Below, piece after piece: positions 1-7,913 of a stretch of 64,000 nucleotides of DNA. The stretch spans positions 7,812,001-7,876,000 of the forward strand of contig NZ_CP102512.1 in the NCBI RefSeq assembly GCF_024612015.1, written 5' to 3'. The position numbers and the translations under genes were made by a program. Position 1 is the stretch's first letter. The number at the start of each line of letters is the position of its first letter. Source of the DNA: Streptomyces sp. CA-210063. Its GTDB lineage: Bacteria; Actinomycetota; Actinomycetes; Streptomycetales; Streptomycetaceae. Under the pieces are notes generated by a model. The model was not told the origin of the DNA, searched no databases, and was given only the letters and a program-made list of their open reading frames with translations.

Positions 1-381
1 GTACAGCGTGCCGGTGAGCGTGGCGACGTACGCGAGCGCCACCGTCCGCCGTCGCCCCAGACAGATCTCCGCGATCCCGAACACGATCAGGATCTGCGCC
101 AGCGCGCCCCACACCGGCAGATGCAGCGCCGGTACGAAGAGGGAGAGCGGGGTGCGCAGCAGCGCGAGCCAGAGCGGGTCGTCGGCGCGGACGGCACCCA
201 CGTTCTCGATGAGCCGGTAGCCCCAGGACTGCTGGTGCACGAGGTGCACGACGGCCGCGAGGCAGACGGCGGCGACCGTCACGGGGATCGCCCGCAGGCG
301 CCGCCGCGTGAGGGCCGACCGCACGGTCTCGTACAGGAGCCCCCATTCGGCACGGGCCAAGCGGACGGCGACCGCTTTCAT
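1..381 (-). CDS. Rhomboid-like integral membrane protein (partial, C-terminus outside window)
   Basis: The frame is open from an ATG at 381 to the window edge, giving 127 residues. After a basic N-terminus with an RRR turn at about 26-28 come hydrophobic segments at about 30-42, 66-76, 81-95 and 107-127. The last segments, a hydrophobic helix then ICLGRRRTV then ALAYVATLTGTLY, resemble the membrane core of rhomboid-like proteins of actinomycetes, but no catalytic Ser or His is reached before the edge. The start is supported by GAGG eight bases upstream. The gene points away from cobT and follows it in the same direction. Its 5' region carries an odd chain of repeated start sites, listed separately. 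The family assignment is tentative; that it is a membrane protein gene is clear. Confidence 0.6.
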   Translation of the reverse strand, partial: MKAVAVRLARAEWGLLYETVRSALTRRRLRAIPVTVAAVCLAAVVHLVHQQSWGYRLIENVGAVRADDPLWLALLRTPLSLFVPALHLPVWGALAQILIVFGIAEICLGRRRTVALAYVATLTGTLY

Positions 382-431
382 GCGCGCGGCCTCATCTGTA
401 CGGCCTCATCTGTACGACCTCATCTGTGCGA
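379..431 (-). repeat. Three tandem 14-bp repeats forming ATGA-coupled mini-ORFs before the 381 start
   Basis: Three copies of a 14-bp unit lie at 390-403, 404-417 and 418-431. On the minus strand each unit holds an ATG immediately followed by AGG. ATGs at 423, 409 and 395 open five-codon ORFs (MRSYR, MRPYR, MRPRA). Each stop overlaps the next ATG as ATGA, and the last overlaps the real gene start at 381. A GGAG sits eight bases before the first ATG. Each unit's GAGG is eight bases before the next ATG, so the repeat duplicates a ribosome binding site plus a start codon. Confidence 0.75.
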
Positions 432-672
432 CTCCAGGTGCCCGCGGCGCGGCCACTTCGGCGGTATCGGCCCGGCGCCGAGGCGCCCGCCATGTCCGAA
501 GACCGACCGGGACAGCGCGAAGTTGAGCGAGACCCGCGTGATCCCGATCTCCCGGCCCGCTGGAGGAAGCCAGCGAACCCGGCACCATGTGTCCGCCGTG
601 ACGGCGCGCGAACGAGGAGGCCGGTCCGGTGGGGTTCCGGACCGGCCGTGCGTGACGCACCCGCACCAACTC

Positions 673-1794
673 CTAGGTCGCGTCGTACTCCTCGGCGAGG
701 TTCTTCTCCTCGGCCGCGTCCTCGTCGGCGCCCTTCTCCGGCTGCTCCGGCTCCCGCTCGGGCAGCTCGGCGGCCAGCGCGGCCGCGGCCTGCACCAGCG
801 GCAGCGCCAGCAGCGCCCCGGCGCCCTCCCCGACCTTCACCCCATGGTCGAGCAGCGGCTCGATGGCCATCCGGTCCAGCGCCTTGGCCTGGGCCGGCTC
901 CCCACTGCTCTGCCCGGCGAGCCACCAGTCGGGCGCCCGGAAGGCCACCCGCTGGGCGACCAGCGCACACGCCGCCGACACGACCCCGTCCAGGATCACC
1001 GGCATCTTCCGTACCGCGCTCTGCAGCAGGAACCCGGTCATGGCGGCGAGATCCGCCCCGCCCACGGTCGCGAGCAACTGCAACTGGTCCCCGAGCACCG
1101 GACGGGCCCGCCGCAGGGCGTCCCGTACGGCCGCGCACTTCCGCATCCACGCCAGGTCGTCGATCGCCCGGCCGCCCCGCCCGGTGACGACGGACGCGTC
1201 GGTCCCGCACAGCCCGGCGACGAGGACCGCCGCCGCCGTGGTCCCGCCGACGCTCACATCACCGAGGACGACGAGATCGGTCCCGGAGTCCGCCTCCTCG
1301 TCCGCGAGCGCGACGCCCACCCGGAACGCGGCCTCCGCCTCCTCCGCCGTCAGCGCGTCCTCGACGTCGATACGCCCGGACCCGCGCCGCACCCGGTGCC
1401 GTACGACCTCCGCGGGCAGCGCGTCCGGGTCGCAGTCGAGCGCGACGTCCACCACACGTACGGGTACGTCGAGCCGCCGGGCCAGCACCGCCACCGGGCT
1501 GCTGCCGTCGAGGACGGCCCGCACCAACTGGTCCGCGGTGCCCGCGGCCCGCGCGGAGACGCCGAGTTCGGCGATGCCGTGGTCGCCCGCGAACAGCACC
1601 ACACGGGCCTGGCCGATCGGCCGCACCGGGACGGCCGACTGCGCCGCCGCCAACCACTCACCCAGGTCGTCGAGGCGGCCCAGCGCCCCGGGCGGCACGA
1701 TCTGCCTCTCCCGCCGCGCCTCGGCGTCGCGGCGCACCCCACCGTCGGGGCGCTCGATCAGATCGGTGAAGTCGTCGAGATTAAGCGAGCTCAT
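673..1794 (-). CDS. cobT: Nicotinate-nucleotide--dimethylbenzimidazole phosphoribosyltransferase CobT
   Basis: This 373-residue protein matches CobT, which transfers phosphoribose from nicotinate mononucleotide to 5,6-dimethylbenzimidazole to make the lower ligand nucleoside of cobalamin in the cytoplasm. Family motifs include VVLFAGDHGIAELGVSA near residue 65-81, the glycine-rich VVLGDVSVGGTT stretch, and VKVGEGAGALLALPLV near the C-terminus, where Glu323 is the likely catalytic base. An acidic tail of about 30 residues follows the conserved core. The start is an ATG at 1794; a much longer in-frame extension exists upstream but has no family similarity. The gene is close to cobU, with a methyltransferase gene between them on the other strand. 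No cobalamin riboswitch was recognised in the 188 bases upstream. Confidence 0.95.
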   Translation of the reverse strand: MSSLNLDDFTDLIERPDGGVRRDAEARRERQIVPPGALGRLDDLGEWLAAAQSAVPVRPIGQARVVLFAGDHGIAELGVSARAAGTADQLVRAVLDGSSPVAVLARRLDVPVRVVDVALDCDPDALPAEVVRHRVRRGSGRIDVEDALTAEEAEAAFRVGVALADEEADSGTDLVVLGDVSVGGTTAAAVLVAGLCGTDASVVTGRGGRAIDDLAWMRKCAAVRDALRRARPVLGDQLQLLATVGGADLAAMTGFLLQSAVRKMPVILDGVVSAACALVAQRVAFRAPDWWLAGQSSGEPAQAKALDRMAIEPLLDHGVKVGEGAGALLALPLVQAAAALAAELPEREPEQPEKGADEDAAEEKNLAEEYDAT

Positions 1795-1982
1795 TCGCCG
1801 AACAGTACCGGCAGCGATCGAACACGACCCCGCCACACCGTGACCCCGTGACGTACGAACGTCCCCCCACGCCACCGGCACGTCATTGCACCTCCGATCA
1901 CGATCACCTACGTACCTTTTTGAGGCGAATGTCGTACGTCCTCCGCCCTGTCGCTTCGCTTCCGTCGTCCCCAGGAGCCGCC

Positions 1983-2981
1983 ATGCCCCGCACCCCGCGG
2001 CCGGACCCCCGCCCACTCGTCCCAGGAGCCGATCCCTTCCACGAGCCGCGCCGGGACGACTGTCCGTGGTGCGGCTCGCGGCAGTTGCGTACGCGGGTGC
2101 GCGCGCCGGAGGGGAGGCGGCGCACGCCGGGCACGTTCGTGGTCGACGTGTGCCGGGACTGCTCCCACGCCTTCCAGAACCCCCGGCCCACGCCGGACGG
2201 GCTGCTGCTCCGCCGTCACCAGTACCCCACCGAGGGCCACGTCCGCTCGAATCTCGCCGGGCGTCGGCGCCGGCGGCACCACGGGGGAGCCGCCCGCGCG
2301 CTGCTGCCGTACCCCGAACCGGAGAGCTGGCTCGACGTCGGCACCGGCCTAGGCCACTTCCCGGAGGCCGCGCGTGAGATCCACCCGTACACCGTCTTCG
2401 ACGGCCTCGACCCGACCGCACGTGTCGAACGGGCGCAGGCGGCCGGGCGCATCGAGGAGGCGCACCAGGGCCTGCTCACCGACCCGGAGATCACCGCGCG
2501 GCTGCGCGCCCGCTACGACGTGGTCAGCATGTTCCACCACCTGGAACACACCACCGACCCCCGCGAGGAACTCCGCGCCGCCCACACCGTCCTGCGCCCC
2601 GGCGGCCTCCTCCTCGTCGAGGTCCCGGCCCGCCCACGCCTCTTCGGCAGGCTGCCCGGCGGACGACGACGGCCGTGGCGGCCGTCCGACCGCCCGCGCC
2701 CCCTCCACCTCATGCCCCTGCGCAACCTGCTCGCCGAGCTGGACGCCCTGGGCTACGAGGTCCTGACCACCCGAGCCTGCGCCCCCCGCGCACACCGCAT
2801 CCTCGCGCGCCGGAAGACCCAACAAGCCGCCCCCTCAATCCGCCGAGCCCCCTCGACCACCCCACCGGCATCCTCAGCCGACCCGTCACGCCCCCGGGCC
2901 GACCCGTCACCACGCCCGGCCGACCCGTCACCAGGCCGGGGCGACCCGTCACCAACTCCGGCCGATCCCTCAACCCCGTAG
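1983..2981 (+). CDS. Class I SAM-dependent methyltransferase with N-terminal zinc-binding cysteines and repeat tail
   Basis: A 332-residue protein starting at an ATG preceded by CAGGAG. Residues 27-30 (CPWC) and 57-60 (CRDC) form a likely zinc site of the type found before class I methyltransferase domains. The SAM-binding motif I is LDVGTGLGHF at 117-126, followed by an acidic motif II region, FHHLEHTTDP, and LRPGGLLLVEVP. The substrate cannot be told from the sequence. After the fold, from about residue 270, the protein ends in a low-complexity tail of repeated ADPS/RADPS/GDPS units rich in proline and aspartate. The gene converges on cobU and their 3' ends overlap by 12 bases. It lies in the cobalamin cluster but does not look like a known cobalamin methyltransferase. 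Confidence 0.85.
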   Translation: MPRTPRPDPRPLVPGADPFHEPRRDDCPWCGSRQLRTRVRAPEGRRRTPGTFVVDVCRDCSHAFQNPRPTPDGLLLRRHQYPTEGHVRSNLAGRRRRRHHGGAARALLPYPEPESWLDVGTGLGHFPEAAREIHPYTVFDGLDPTARVERAQAAGRIEEAHQGLLTDPEITARLRARYDVVSMFHHLEHTTDPREELRAAHTVLRPGGLLLVEVPARPRLFGRLPGGRRRPWRPSDRPRPLHLMPLRNLLAELDALGYEVLTTRACAPRAHRILARRKTQQAAPSIRRAPSTTPPASSADPSRPRADPSPRPADPSPGRGDPSPTPADPSTP

Positions 2982-4175
2982 GGACAGCGCCTGTCCCGCC
3001 ACGACCAGCAGGACGTGTTCGCACTCCGCCGCGAAGGCCGCGTTCAGGCGGCCGAGTTCGTCGCGGTAGCGGCGGCCGGAGGCGGTGGCCGGCACGATGC
3101 CGGAGCCGACCTCGTTGGAGACGGCGACCACCGTGCGGCGCGTGTGCCGTACGGCGTCGGTCAGTTCCGTGACCCGCGCCCGGAGCGCGCGCTCCCCACC
3201 CCCGGCCCAGTCCGCGTCGTCCCACGCCCCCACCGAGTCCATCGCGTCCGTCAGCCACAGGGACAGACAGTCGACGAGCAGTGGAGCCCCGTCGTCGTCC
3301 TTCAACAGCGGTACGAGGTCGCAGGTCTCGACGGTGCGCCAGGAGCCGGGCCGCCGCTCCCGATGGACGGCGACCCGCGCGGCCCACTCCCCGTCCCCGC
3401 TCCGCATCCCGCCCGTCGCCACGTACACCACGTTCGGGAACGCCTCCAGCCGCCGCTCGGCCTCCACCGACTTCCCGGACCGCGCCCCGCCGAGCACGAG
3501 CGTGCGGCGTGGCACATCGGGCACGTTCTCGTAGGCGCCCACCGCGAGCGTCGTCCCGTCCCGCACGGCGCGCGCGCCGGCCGCCGCGAGCCGGCGCAGC
3601 AACTCGGCGCCCGGGGGCACGTCGTGGTCGATGTGCACGGCGACGACATCGGTCGTCGGCCCGACGGCCCCGACCGCCCGCAGCCGCGCCAGGGCGTCCG
3701 GCCGCCCCAGCACATCGGCGAGCACCATGTCGTACGGCTCCCCCGACTGCTCCTCCACGCCGGCGGGCGCGCCCCCCGGCGGCAGATACAGCAACCGCTG
3801 CCCGCCCGGCCCGGTCACCGCGTACCCGGTCCCGGGGGAGTCCAGCGCCAGCGCCCGCACCCGGTGCCCGGTCAGCAGCGCCAGCTCCCGCCCGTCCGGC
3901 ACCCGCCCCGGCTGCGGCAGCCCCGCCGGCACCTCCACGGCGGGCCCGTCGTGCGGATGCGACAACAGCACCTGCCGTACGCCGGCCAACGAGCGCCCGG
4001 CGCGCGCGGCCGCGAGGGCGGCGCCGGGAGTGAGGTCGAGCAACAACGTGCCGTCCACAAGCAGCGCGGTGGCCCCGCGCGCGGCATCACCGAGCGCGGC
4101 CGCGCACGCCGCGCACGGACAGTCGGGGCGGGGAAGCCCCGCGGGGGCGCCGGTGCCGAGCAATGTCAGTTCCAC
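2970..4175 (-). CDS. cobU: Fused MBL-fold domain and adenosylcobinamide kinase/guanylyltransferase CobU
   Basis: This 401-residue protein has two parts. Residues about 225-401 are CobU: P-loop GGARSGKS at 229-236, HRERRP at 271-276 whose His is the usual GMP acceptor, LLVDCLSLWLTD, and VSNEVGSGIVPA. CobU phosphorylates adenosylcobinamide and then transfers GMP to it late in B12 assembly or salvage. Residues 1-215 look like a metallo-beta-lactamase fold of the PhnP type, with MELTLLGTGAPAGLPRP, clustered cysteines at 19, 21 and 24, and IDHD at 182-185. The usual HxHxDH metal motif is reduced to SHPHDG at 72-77, so the domain may have lost hydrolytic activity. Typical CobU is about 180 residues, so the first half is an addition. 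It converges on the methyltransferase gene and overlaps it. Confidence 0.93.
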   Translation of the reverse strand: MELTLLGTGAPAGLPRPDCPCAACAAALGDAARGATALLVDGTLLLDLTPGAALAAARAGRSLAGVRQVLLSHPHDGPAVEVPAGLPQPGRVPDGRELALLTGHRVRALALDSPGTGYAVTGPGGQRLLYLPPGGAPAGVEEQSGEPYDMVLADVLGRPDALARLRAVGAVGPTTDVVAVHIDHDVPPGAELLRRLAAAGARAVRDGTTLAVGAYENVPDVPRRTLVLGGARSGKSVEAERRLEAFPNVVYVATGGMRSGDGEWAARVAVHRERRPGSWRTVETCDLVPLLKDDDGAPLLVDCLSLWLTDAMDSVGAWDDADWAGGGERALRARVTELTDAVRHTRRTVVAVSNEVGSGIVPATASGRRYRDELGRLNAAFAAECEHVLLVVAGQALSLRG

Positions 4176-4300
4176 GCCTCCGATTTTCCCGTGTCTCCAT
4201 GAACACCCGCAGGTCTTGCGCGTCCGACTAGGCTCGGGGGGAACCGGATCTTGCTCGGTACTGTGTGTGCGGTGCCGGGCCGGTACTTACGGAGGCTCAC

Positions 4301-4504
4301 ATGGCGGCATGGACGTGGCGGTTCGAGAAGGCCGACGGGGCGGAGGTCCAGCCCGCGGTCCAGCCCGAGGAGTTCACGACCCAGGGGGACGCCGAGTCGT
4401 GGATCGGGGAACACTGGAAGGCGCTCCTGGAAGGCGGCGCCGACCAGGTGAGGCTCTTCGAGGACACCACGGAGATCTACGGGCCGATGAGCCTGCACGC
4501 GTAG
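4301..4504 (+). CDS. Small conserved hypothetical protein, 67 residues
   Basis: The ORF starts at an ATG ten bases after GGAGG, a strong ribosome binding site. The 67-residue product begins MAAWTWRFEKADG and ends YGPMSLHA. It is acidic, has no membrane segment or signal peptide, and carries several tryptophans and aromatic residues, suggesting a small folded cytoplasmic domain. I recognise the type as a small conserved Streptomyces protein but know no function for it. It stands alone between cobU (divergent) and the methyltransferase at 4792 (convergent). Confidence 0.8.
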   Translation: MAAWTWRFEKADGAEVQPAVQPEEFTTQGDAESWIGEHWKALLEGGADQVRLFEDTTEIYGPMSLHA

Positions 4505-4590
4505 CCGCTCCGCGGGGGCGGGGTTCCGGCACGGGGCTCCGCCCCGAATCCCCGCGGGAGAGTCTCGGGGTTGGGGTGCGTTGGCGTGTG

Positions 4591-4755
4591 CGGGTGCGTC
4601 GTGGTTGCTCGCGCAGTTCCCCGCGCCCCTGAAAAGCAGGGGCTGCGCCCCGTGCTTTTCGGCCCGCAGGGGCCGTGTCCTTTCAGGGGCGCGGGGCTGT
4701 CTCGATAGGCGGCTCCGCCGCGTGGGCGCGACCAGCCCCCACCCACCCGCACCCG
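4591..4755. repeat. Dispersed intergenic palindromic repeat, copy A (long, composite)
   Basis: This region, most of the 287-base gap 4505-4791, holds the family arm TTGCTCGCGCAGTTCCCCGC. It is followed by an inner hairpin (AAAAGCAGGGGC then GCCCCGTGCTTTT), then the alternative right half with GGCGCGGGGCTGTCTCGATA, GGCGGCTCCGCCGCGTGGGC and the trailing CACCCGCACCCG. It sits between the convergent genes 4301 and 4792 and may act as a two-way terminator. Confidence 0.85.
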
Positions 4756-4791
4756 AAAAACCCACCCAGCACACCGCGCGGGCGAGAAAGC

Positions 4792-5589
4792 TCAGCCCCG
4801 CACGCCGCACAGGTGCAGCAGCGCCGCCACCTGCCGATAGGGATCCGTCCGCCCGGCCCGCTCCTCCGCCGCGAGCAGAACGTCCAGTTCCTCCTGCCCG
4901 GCGGGCACCCCCGCGTCGTCCGCGGCCAGATCCGTGAACACCCGCACCCCGTACCACGCGTGCAACGGCGCCCCGATCCCCGCCAGCGTGTCCGTGAGCG
5001 CCCCCAGCCGGTCCGCCCGCACATCGAGCCCCAGCCGGTTCCGGTACGCGGTGGTGTCGAAGGCGGCCAGCGCCCCCGCCCAGTCCCCGGCCAGCCCCGG
5101 CCGCATGGCGAGCGCGTCGGCGTTCCGTACGAGCAGCGACAGCAGCCCGCCGGGCGCCAGCATCCGCGCCAGCCCGGCCAGCAGCGCGTCGGGCTCCTCG
5201 ACGTACATCAGGACGCCGTGGCACAGCACCACGTCGAAACTGCCCGGCAGGAAGTGCACGCCCGTGTCACGCCCGTCGCCCTCGACGATCCGCACCCGCC
5301 CCCGGATGCCCTCGGGCTCGGCGGCGAGCGCCTCCCGGGCCACGGCGATCAGCTTCGCCTCGCGCTCGATCCCGGTCACCGCGTGCCCGGCCCGCGCGAG
5401 CCGCAGCGCCTGCGTGCCCTGCCCCATGCCCACGTCGATGACCCGGAGCCGCTGCCCGACGGGGAAGCGTCCGGCTATCTGCTCGTCCACCTGGCGGGAG
5501 ACCAGCTCCTGCCGTACGACCTCACGCAGTGTGCCCAGCCGGTTCAGCCAGGCCTGAGCGGCACCCTCGGGGGAAGTGGTCGTACTCAG
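4792..5589 (-). CDS. Class I SAM-dependent methyltransferase, probable CTG start
   Basis: The product of about 265 residues is a class I methyltransferase resembling SmtA/CmoM-like enzymes: motif I VIDVGMGQGTQAL at 50-62, acidic GIEREAKLI, DGRD, VVLCHGVLMYVEEPDALL, and LAPGGLLSLLVRN. The substrate is unknown. Family similarity begins just after a CTG at 5589-5587, which overlaps the TGA stop of the upstream DUF3043 gene as CTGA and has GGAGAG nearby. No ATG, GTG or TTG lies in frame close by: in-frame starts occur only far upstream inside the DUF3043 gene or well inside the domain. A CTG start with translational coupling is therefore the simplest reading. The gene forms an operon with 5586-6185. 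Confidence 0.85.
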   Translation of the reverse strand: MSTTTSPEGAAQAWLNRLGTLREVVRQELVSRQVDEQIAGRFPVGQRLRVIDVGMGQGTQALRLARAGHAVTGIEREAKLIAVAREALAAEPEGIRGRVRIVEGDGRDTGVHFLPGSFDVVLCHGVLMYVEEPDALLAGLARMLAPGGLLSLLVRNADALAMRPGLAGDWAGALAAFDTTAYRNRLGLDVRADRLGALTDTLAGIGAPLHAWYGVRVFTDLAADDAGVPAGQEELDVLLAAEERAGRTDPYRQVAALLHLCGVRG

Positions 5590-6185
5590 GGCCGCTCTCC
5601 GCGCTTGACCTGCGGCTTCGGTAGCCGGAGGCGACGCATCTGGAGGGTGCGCATCAGGGCGTAGGCCACGGCGCCCTTCTTGTTCGCGTCGGGGAAGCGC
5701 TCGTTCAGCTGCTTCTTCAGACGGAAGCCGAGGCTGATCGAGTCGACCACGATCAGGACGATCACGAAGAGCCACAGCAGCAGCGCGATGTTCTGCAGCG
5801 ACGCCACCCGCACCATGCTCAGCACGAGGATGATCACGGCCAGCGGCAGGAAGAACTCCGCGATGTGGAATCGCGAGTCCACGAAGTCACGGGCGAACTT
5901 GCGCACCGGACCCTTGTCCCGCGCGGGCAGATAGCGCTCGTCGCCGGTCGCCAGCGCCTGGCGCTGCTTCTCCAGCACGGCGCGGCGCTCGTCGCGGGAG
6001 CGCTTGGCGGCCTCCTTGCGCGTCGTGGGCGTATTGGCCACGCTTCGGCGCTGGGTCTGGGCCTCACTCCGCTTGGGGGTGGGCCGCCCCTTGGGGGCCT
6101 GCGGGTCACGGGTCTGCTTGGAGTCGGTCACCGGCGCCTTGTCGGCCACCGGCCCCTTCTCGCTCTTGTCGCGGCTTCGGAACAC
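5586..6185 (-). CDS. DUF3043 family membrane protein
   Basis: About 199 residues from a GTG at 6185. The N-terminal half is highly charged, with GRPTPKRSEAQTQRR and a Lys/Arg-rich helix. Then come DERYLPARDKGPVRKFARDFVDSRF and two membrane segments, the first FFLPLAVIILVLSMVRV, followed by a short basic tail. This layout is the DUF3043 family, widespread in actinobacteria and of unknown function. The start is chosen because family members begin just before FRSR; a longer reading to 6278 is possible and the ribosome binding site at 6185 is weak. The stop overlaps the CTG start of the methyltransferase, so the two are likely translated together. It diverges from pspA. Confidence 0.85.
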   Translation of the reverse strand: MFRSRDKSEKGPVADKAPVTDSKQTRDPQAPKGRPTPKRSEAQTQRRSVANTPTTRKEAAKRSRDERRAVLEKQRQALATGDERYLPARDKGPVRKFARDFVDSRFHIAEFFLPLAVIILVLSMVRVASLQNIALLLWLFVIVLIVVDSISLGFRLKKQLNERFPDANKKGAVAYALMRTLQMRRLRLPKPQVKRGERP

Positions 6186-6539
6186 AAAACCCAAGGGTAC
6201 GGGGTGCCGGGGCATGGACCCCAGCCCGGTGGGGAACGATCCGGCAACACCCGGCGTCTGTGCTGGGGACAGAGTCAAGGCGAATGTGGCCGGAAGTCTC
6301 GGAGAAGAGGGAGTGCGGTGAAGGTTCGTCCGTGGGTGAGCTGAGGTATTCCGGGGGGCGGCCCGTACGTAACCCCGGGAGACATCTACTCCCTACGCCG
6401 GAGCGGTGCCGCACACAGTCGTCCTTGGGGATGAGCGCATCAGTCCCCGAACAGTGCGGTAATAGAAGCAGGGCCCGTACTGTGGGTTCTGTCGCAGACC
6501 TGTGAGCTGGAGTCCGTCAGAAGGGGGCGCGCGAAGCCC

Positions 6540-7343
6540 ATGAGCGGTGTCATGAAGCGTATGGGGATGATCTTCCGCGCGAAGGCGAACAAGGCCCTTG
6601 ACCGGGCCGAGGACCCGCGCGAGACCCTCGATTACTCGTACCAGAAGCAGCTGGAGCTGCTCCAGAAGGTGCGCCGGGGCGTGGCCGACGTGGCCACCTC
6701 CCGCAAGCGCCTGGAGCTCCAGCTCAACCAGCTCCAGTCCCAGTCCTCGAAGCTGGAGGACCAGGGCCGCAAGGCGCTCGCGCTGGGCCGTGAGGACCTG
6801 GCCCGCGAGGCGCTCTCGCGACGCGCCGCACTCCAGCAGCAGGTGACGGACCTGGAGACGCAGCACTCCACCCTCCAGGGCGAGGAGGAGAAGCTCACCC
6901 TCGCCGCCCAGCGCCTTCAGGCCAAGGTCGACGCCTTCCGTACGAAGAAGGAGACGATCAAGGCCACCTACACCGCCGCCCAGGCCCAGACCCGTATCGG
7001 TGAGGCCTTCTCCGGCATCTCCGAGGAGATGGGCGACGTCGGCCTCGCCATCCAGCGTGCCGAGGACAAGACCGCGCAGCTCCAGGCCCGCGCCGGCGCC
7101 ATCGACGAGCTCCTCGCCTCCGGTGCCCTCGACGACCCGTCCGGCATGCACAAGGACGACATCCAGGCCGAGCTGGACCGCCTCTCCGGCGGCACGGACG
7201 TCGAGCTGGAGCTCCAGCGCATGAAGGCGGAGCTGGCGGGAGGCTCGTCCGCGCAGCAGCAGGCCATCGAGGGCGGCACGGGCCAGTCGGCCCCGCAGCA
7301 GCAGTCCCAGCAGCAGGACACCCCCCGCTTCGACAAGCAGTAG
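6540..7343 (+). CDS. pspA: PspA/IM30 (ESCRT-III-like) membrane stress protein
   Basis: A 267-residue PspA family protein. It begins with the amphipathic helix MSGVMKRMGMIFRAKANKALDRAEDP, which binds membranes. A long, nearly uninterrupted coiled-coil core of helices follows from about residue 30 to 180, with QKQLELLQKVRRGVADVATSRKRLE and IGEAFSGISEEMGDVGLAIQRAEDKT. The tail from about 235 is Gln/Ser-rich (QQQSQQQ) and likely disordered. PspA proteins assemble on the inner face of the membrane and limit proton leak under envelope stress. It is followed after 75 bases by the PspAA gene, the standard actinobacterial pair. The 350-base region upstream, shared with DUF3043, is probably the stress-responsive promoter, but I could not assign a sigma factor box. 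Confidence 0.93.
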   Translation: MSGVMKRMGMIFRAKANKALDRAEDPRETLDYSYQKQLELLQKVRRGVADVATSRKRLELQLNQLQSQSSKLEDQGRKALALGREDLAREALSRRAALQQQVTDLETQHSTLQGEEEKLTLAAQRLQAKVDAFRTKKETIKATYTAAQAQTRIGEAFSGISEEMGDVGLAIQRAEDKTAQLQARAGAIDELLASGALDDPSGMHKDDIQAELDRLSGGTDVELELQRMKAELAGGSSAQQQAIEGGTGQSAPQQQSQQQDTPRFDKQ

Positions 7344-7418
7344 ACAAGCAGCGGTAGACAAGCAGGAGACACGTGCCATCGGCACGCATATCCGGGTCCC
7401 ACGCCTGAGGAGGGCGAC

Positions 7419-7697
7419 ATGATCGTACGGATCATGGGGGAGGGGCAGGTGAGGCTGGACGACGTCCACTTCGCCGAGTTGAACAAGCTGGACAACGTAC
7501 TCCTGGCGGAAATGGAGGTCGGCGACGGCCCGGGCTTCCGCCACACCCTCCACGCCCTCCTGGACAAGGTCCGAGAACTGGGCACGCCCCTCCCCGACGA
7601 CTCCCTGGAGCCGTCGGAGCTCATCCTCCCGGCGCCGGACGCGACGCTGGAGGAGGTCAGGGAGATGCTGAGCGACGACGGCCTGATCCCGGGATGA
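7419..7697 (+). CDS. pspAA: PspA-associated protein PspAA
   Basis: A 92-residue protein beginning MIVRIMGEGQVRLDD, with a small domain of about 50 residues ending in EMEVGDGPGFRHTLHALLDKVRELG and an acidic C-terminal stretch. This is the PspAA family, found in actinobacteria directly downstream of pspA, where it is thought to adapt PspA function. GAGGAGG lies seven bases before the ATG. The transcription stop probably lies in the palindromic repeat that begins at the stop codon itself. Confidence 0.88.
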   Translation: MIVRIMGEGQVRLDDVHFAELNKLDNVLLAEMEVGDGPGFRHTLHALLDKVRELGTPLPDDSLEPSELILPAPDATLEEVREMLSDDGLIPG

Positions 7698-7860
7698 AAA
7701 GCAAGGGGCGCAGCCCCTGCTTTTCAGGGGCGCGGGGAACTGCGCGAGCAACCACAAAGCATCCGCACCCGCCGAACAACCCCACTCACCCGAGCTGGAC
7801 GGCGGGGGTCGAAGGGGCGCAGCCCCTGGGATGGGACGGGTAGGGGCGGCGGGGGCGACA
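7695..7860. repeat. Dispersed intergenic palindromic repeat, copy B, with GC-rich module
   Basis: Starts at the pspAA stop codon. A hairpin with arms TGAAAAGCA at 7695-7703 and TGCTTTTCA at 7718-7726, enclosing GGGGC-GCA-GCCCC, is followed by the family arm AGGGGCGCGGGGAACTGCGC and CACCCGC-like flank. At 7808-7858 comes the companion module GAAGGGGCGCAGCCCCTGGG plus GGACGGGTAGGGGCGGCGGG, also found at 45256 (inverted) and 63389. Probably also terminates pspA-pspAA. Confidence 0.85.
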
Positions 7861-7913
7861 CTCCCCTGCTGTACGGCTACCACCGTTCCGCCACCTGCGA
7901 GGACCCCGTACGG

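Noticed and set aside
1795..1982. Cobalamin riboswitch before cobT
   Set aside because: No B12-box-like GCCACTG or related core was found in the 188 bases.
6186..6539. Sigma-E type promoter before pspA
   Set aside because: Streptomyces pspA is stress-controlled, but no convincing GGAAC-N16-GTC pair could be placed in the 354-base gap; the gap otherwise shows only a short GGGGA/TCCCC hairpin.
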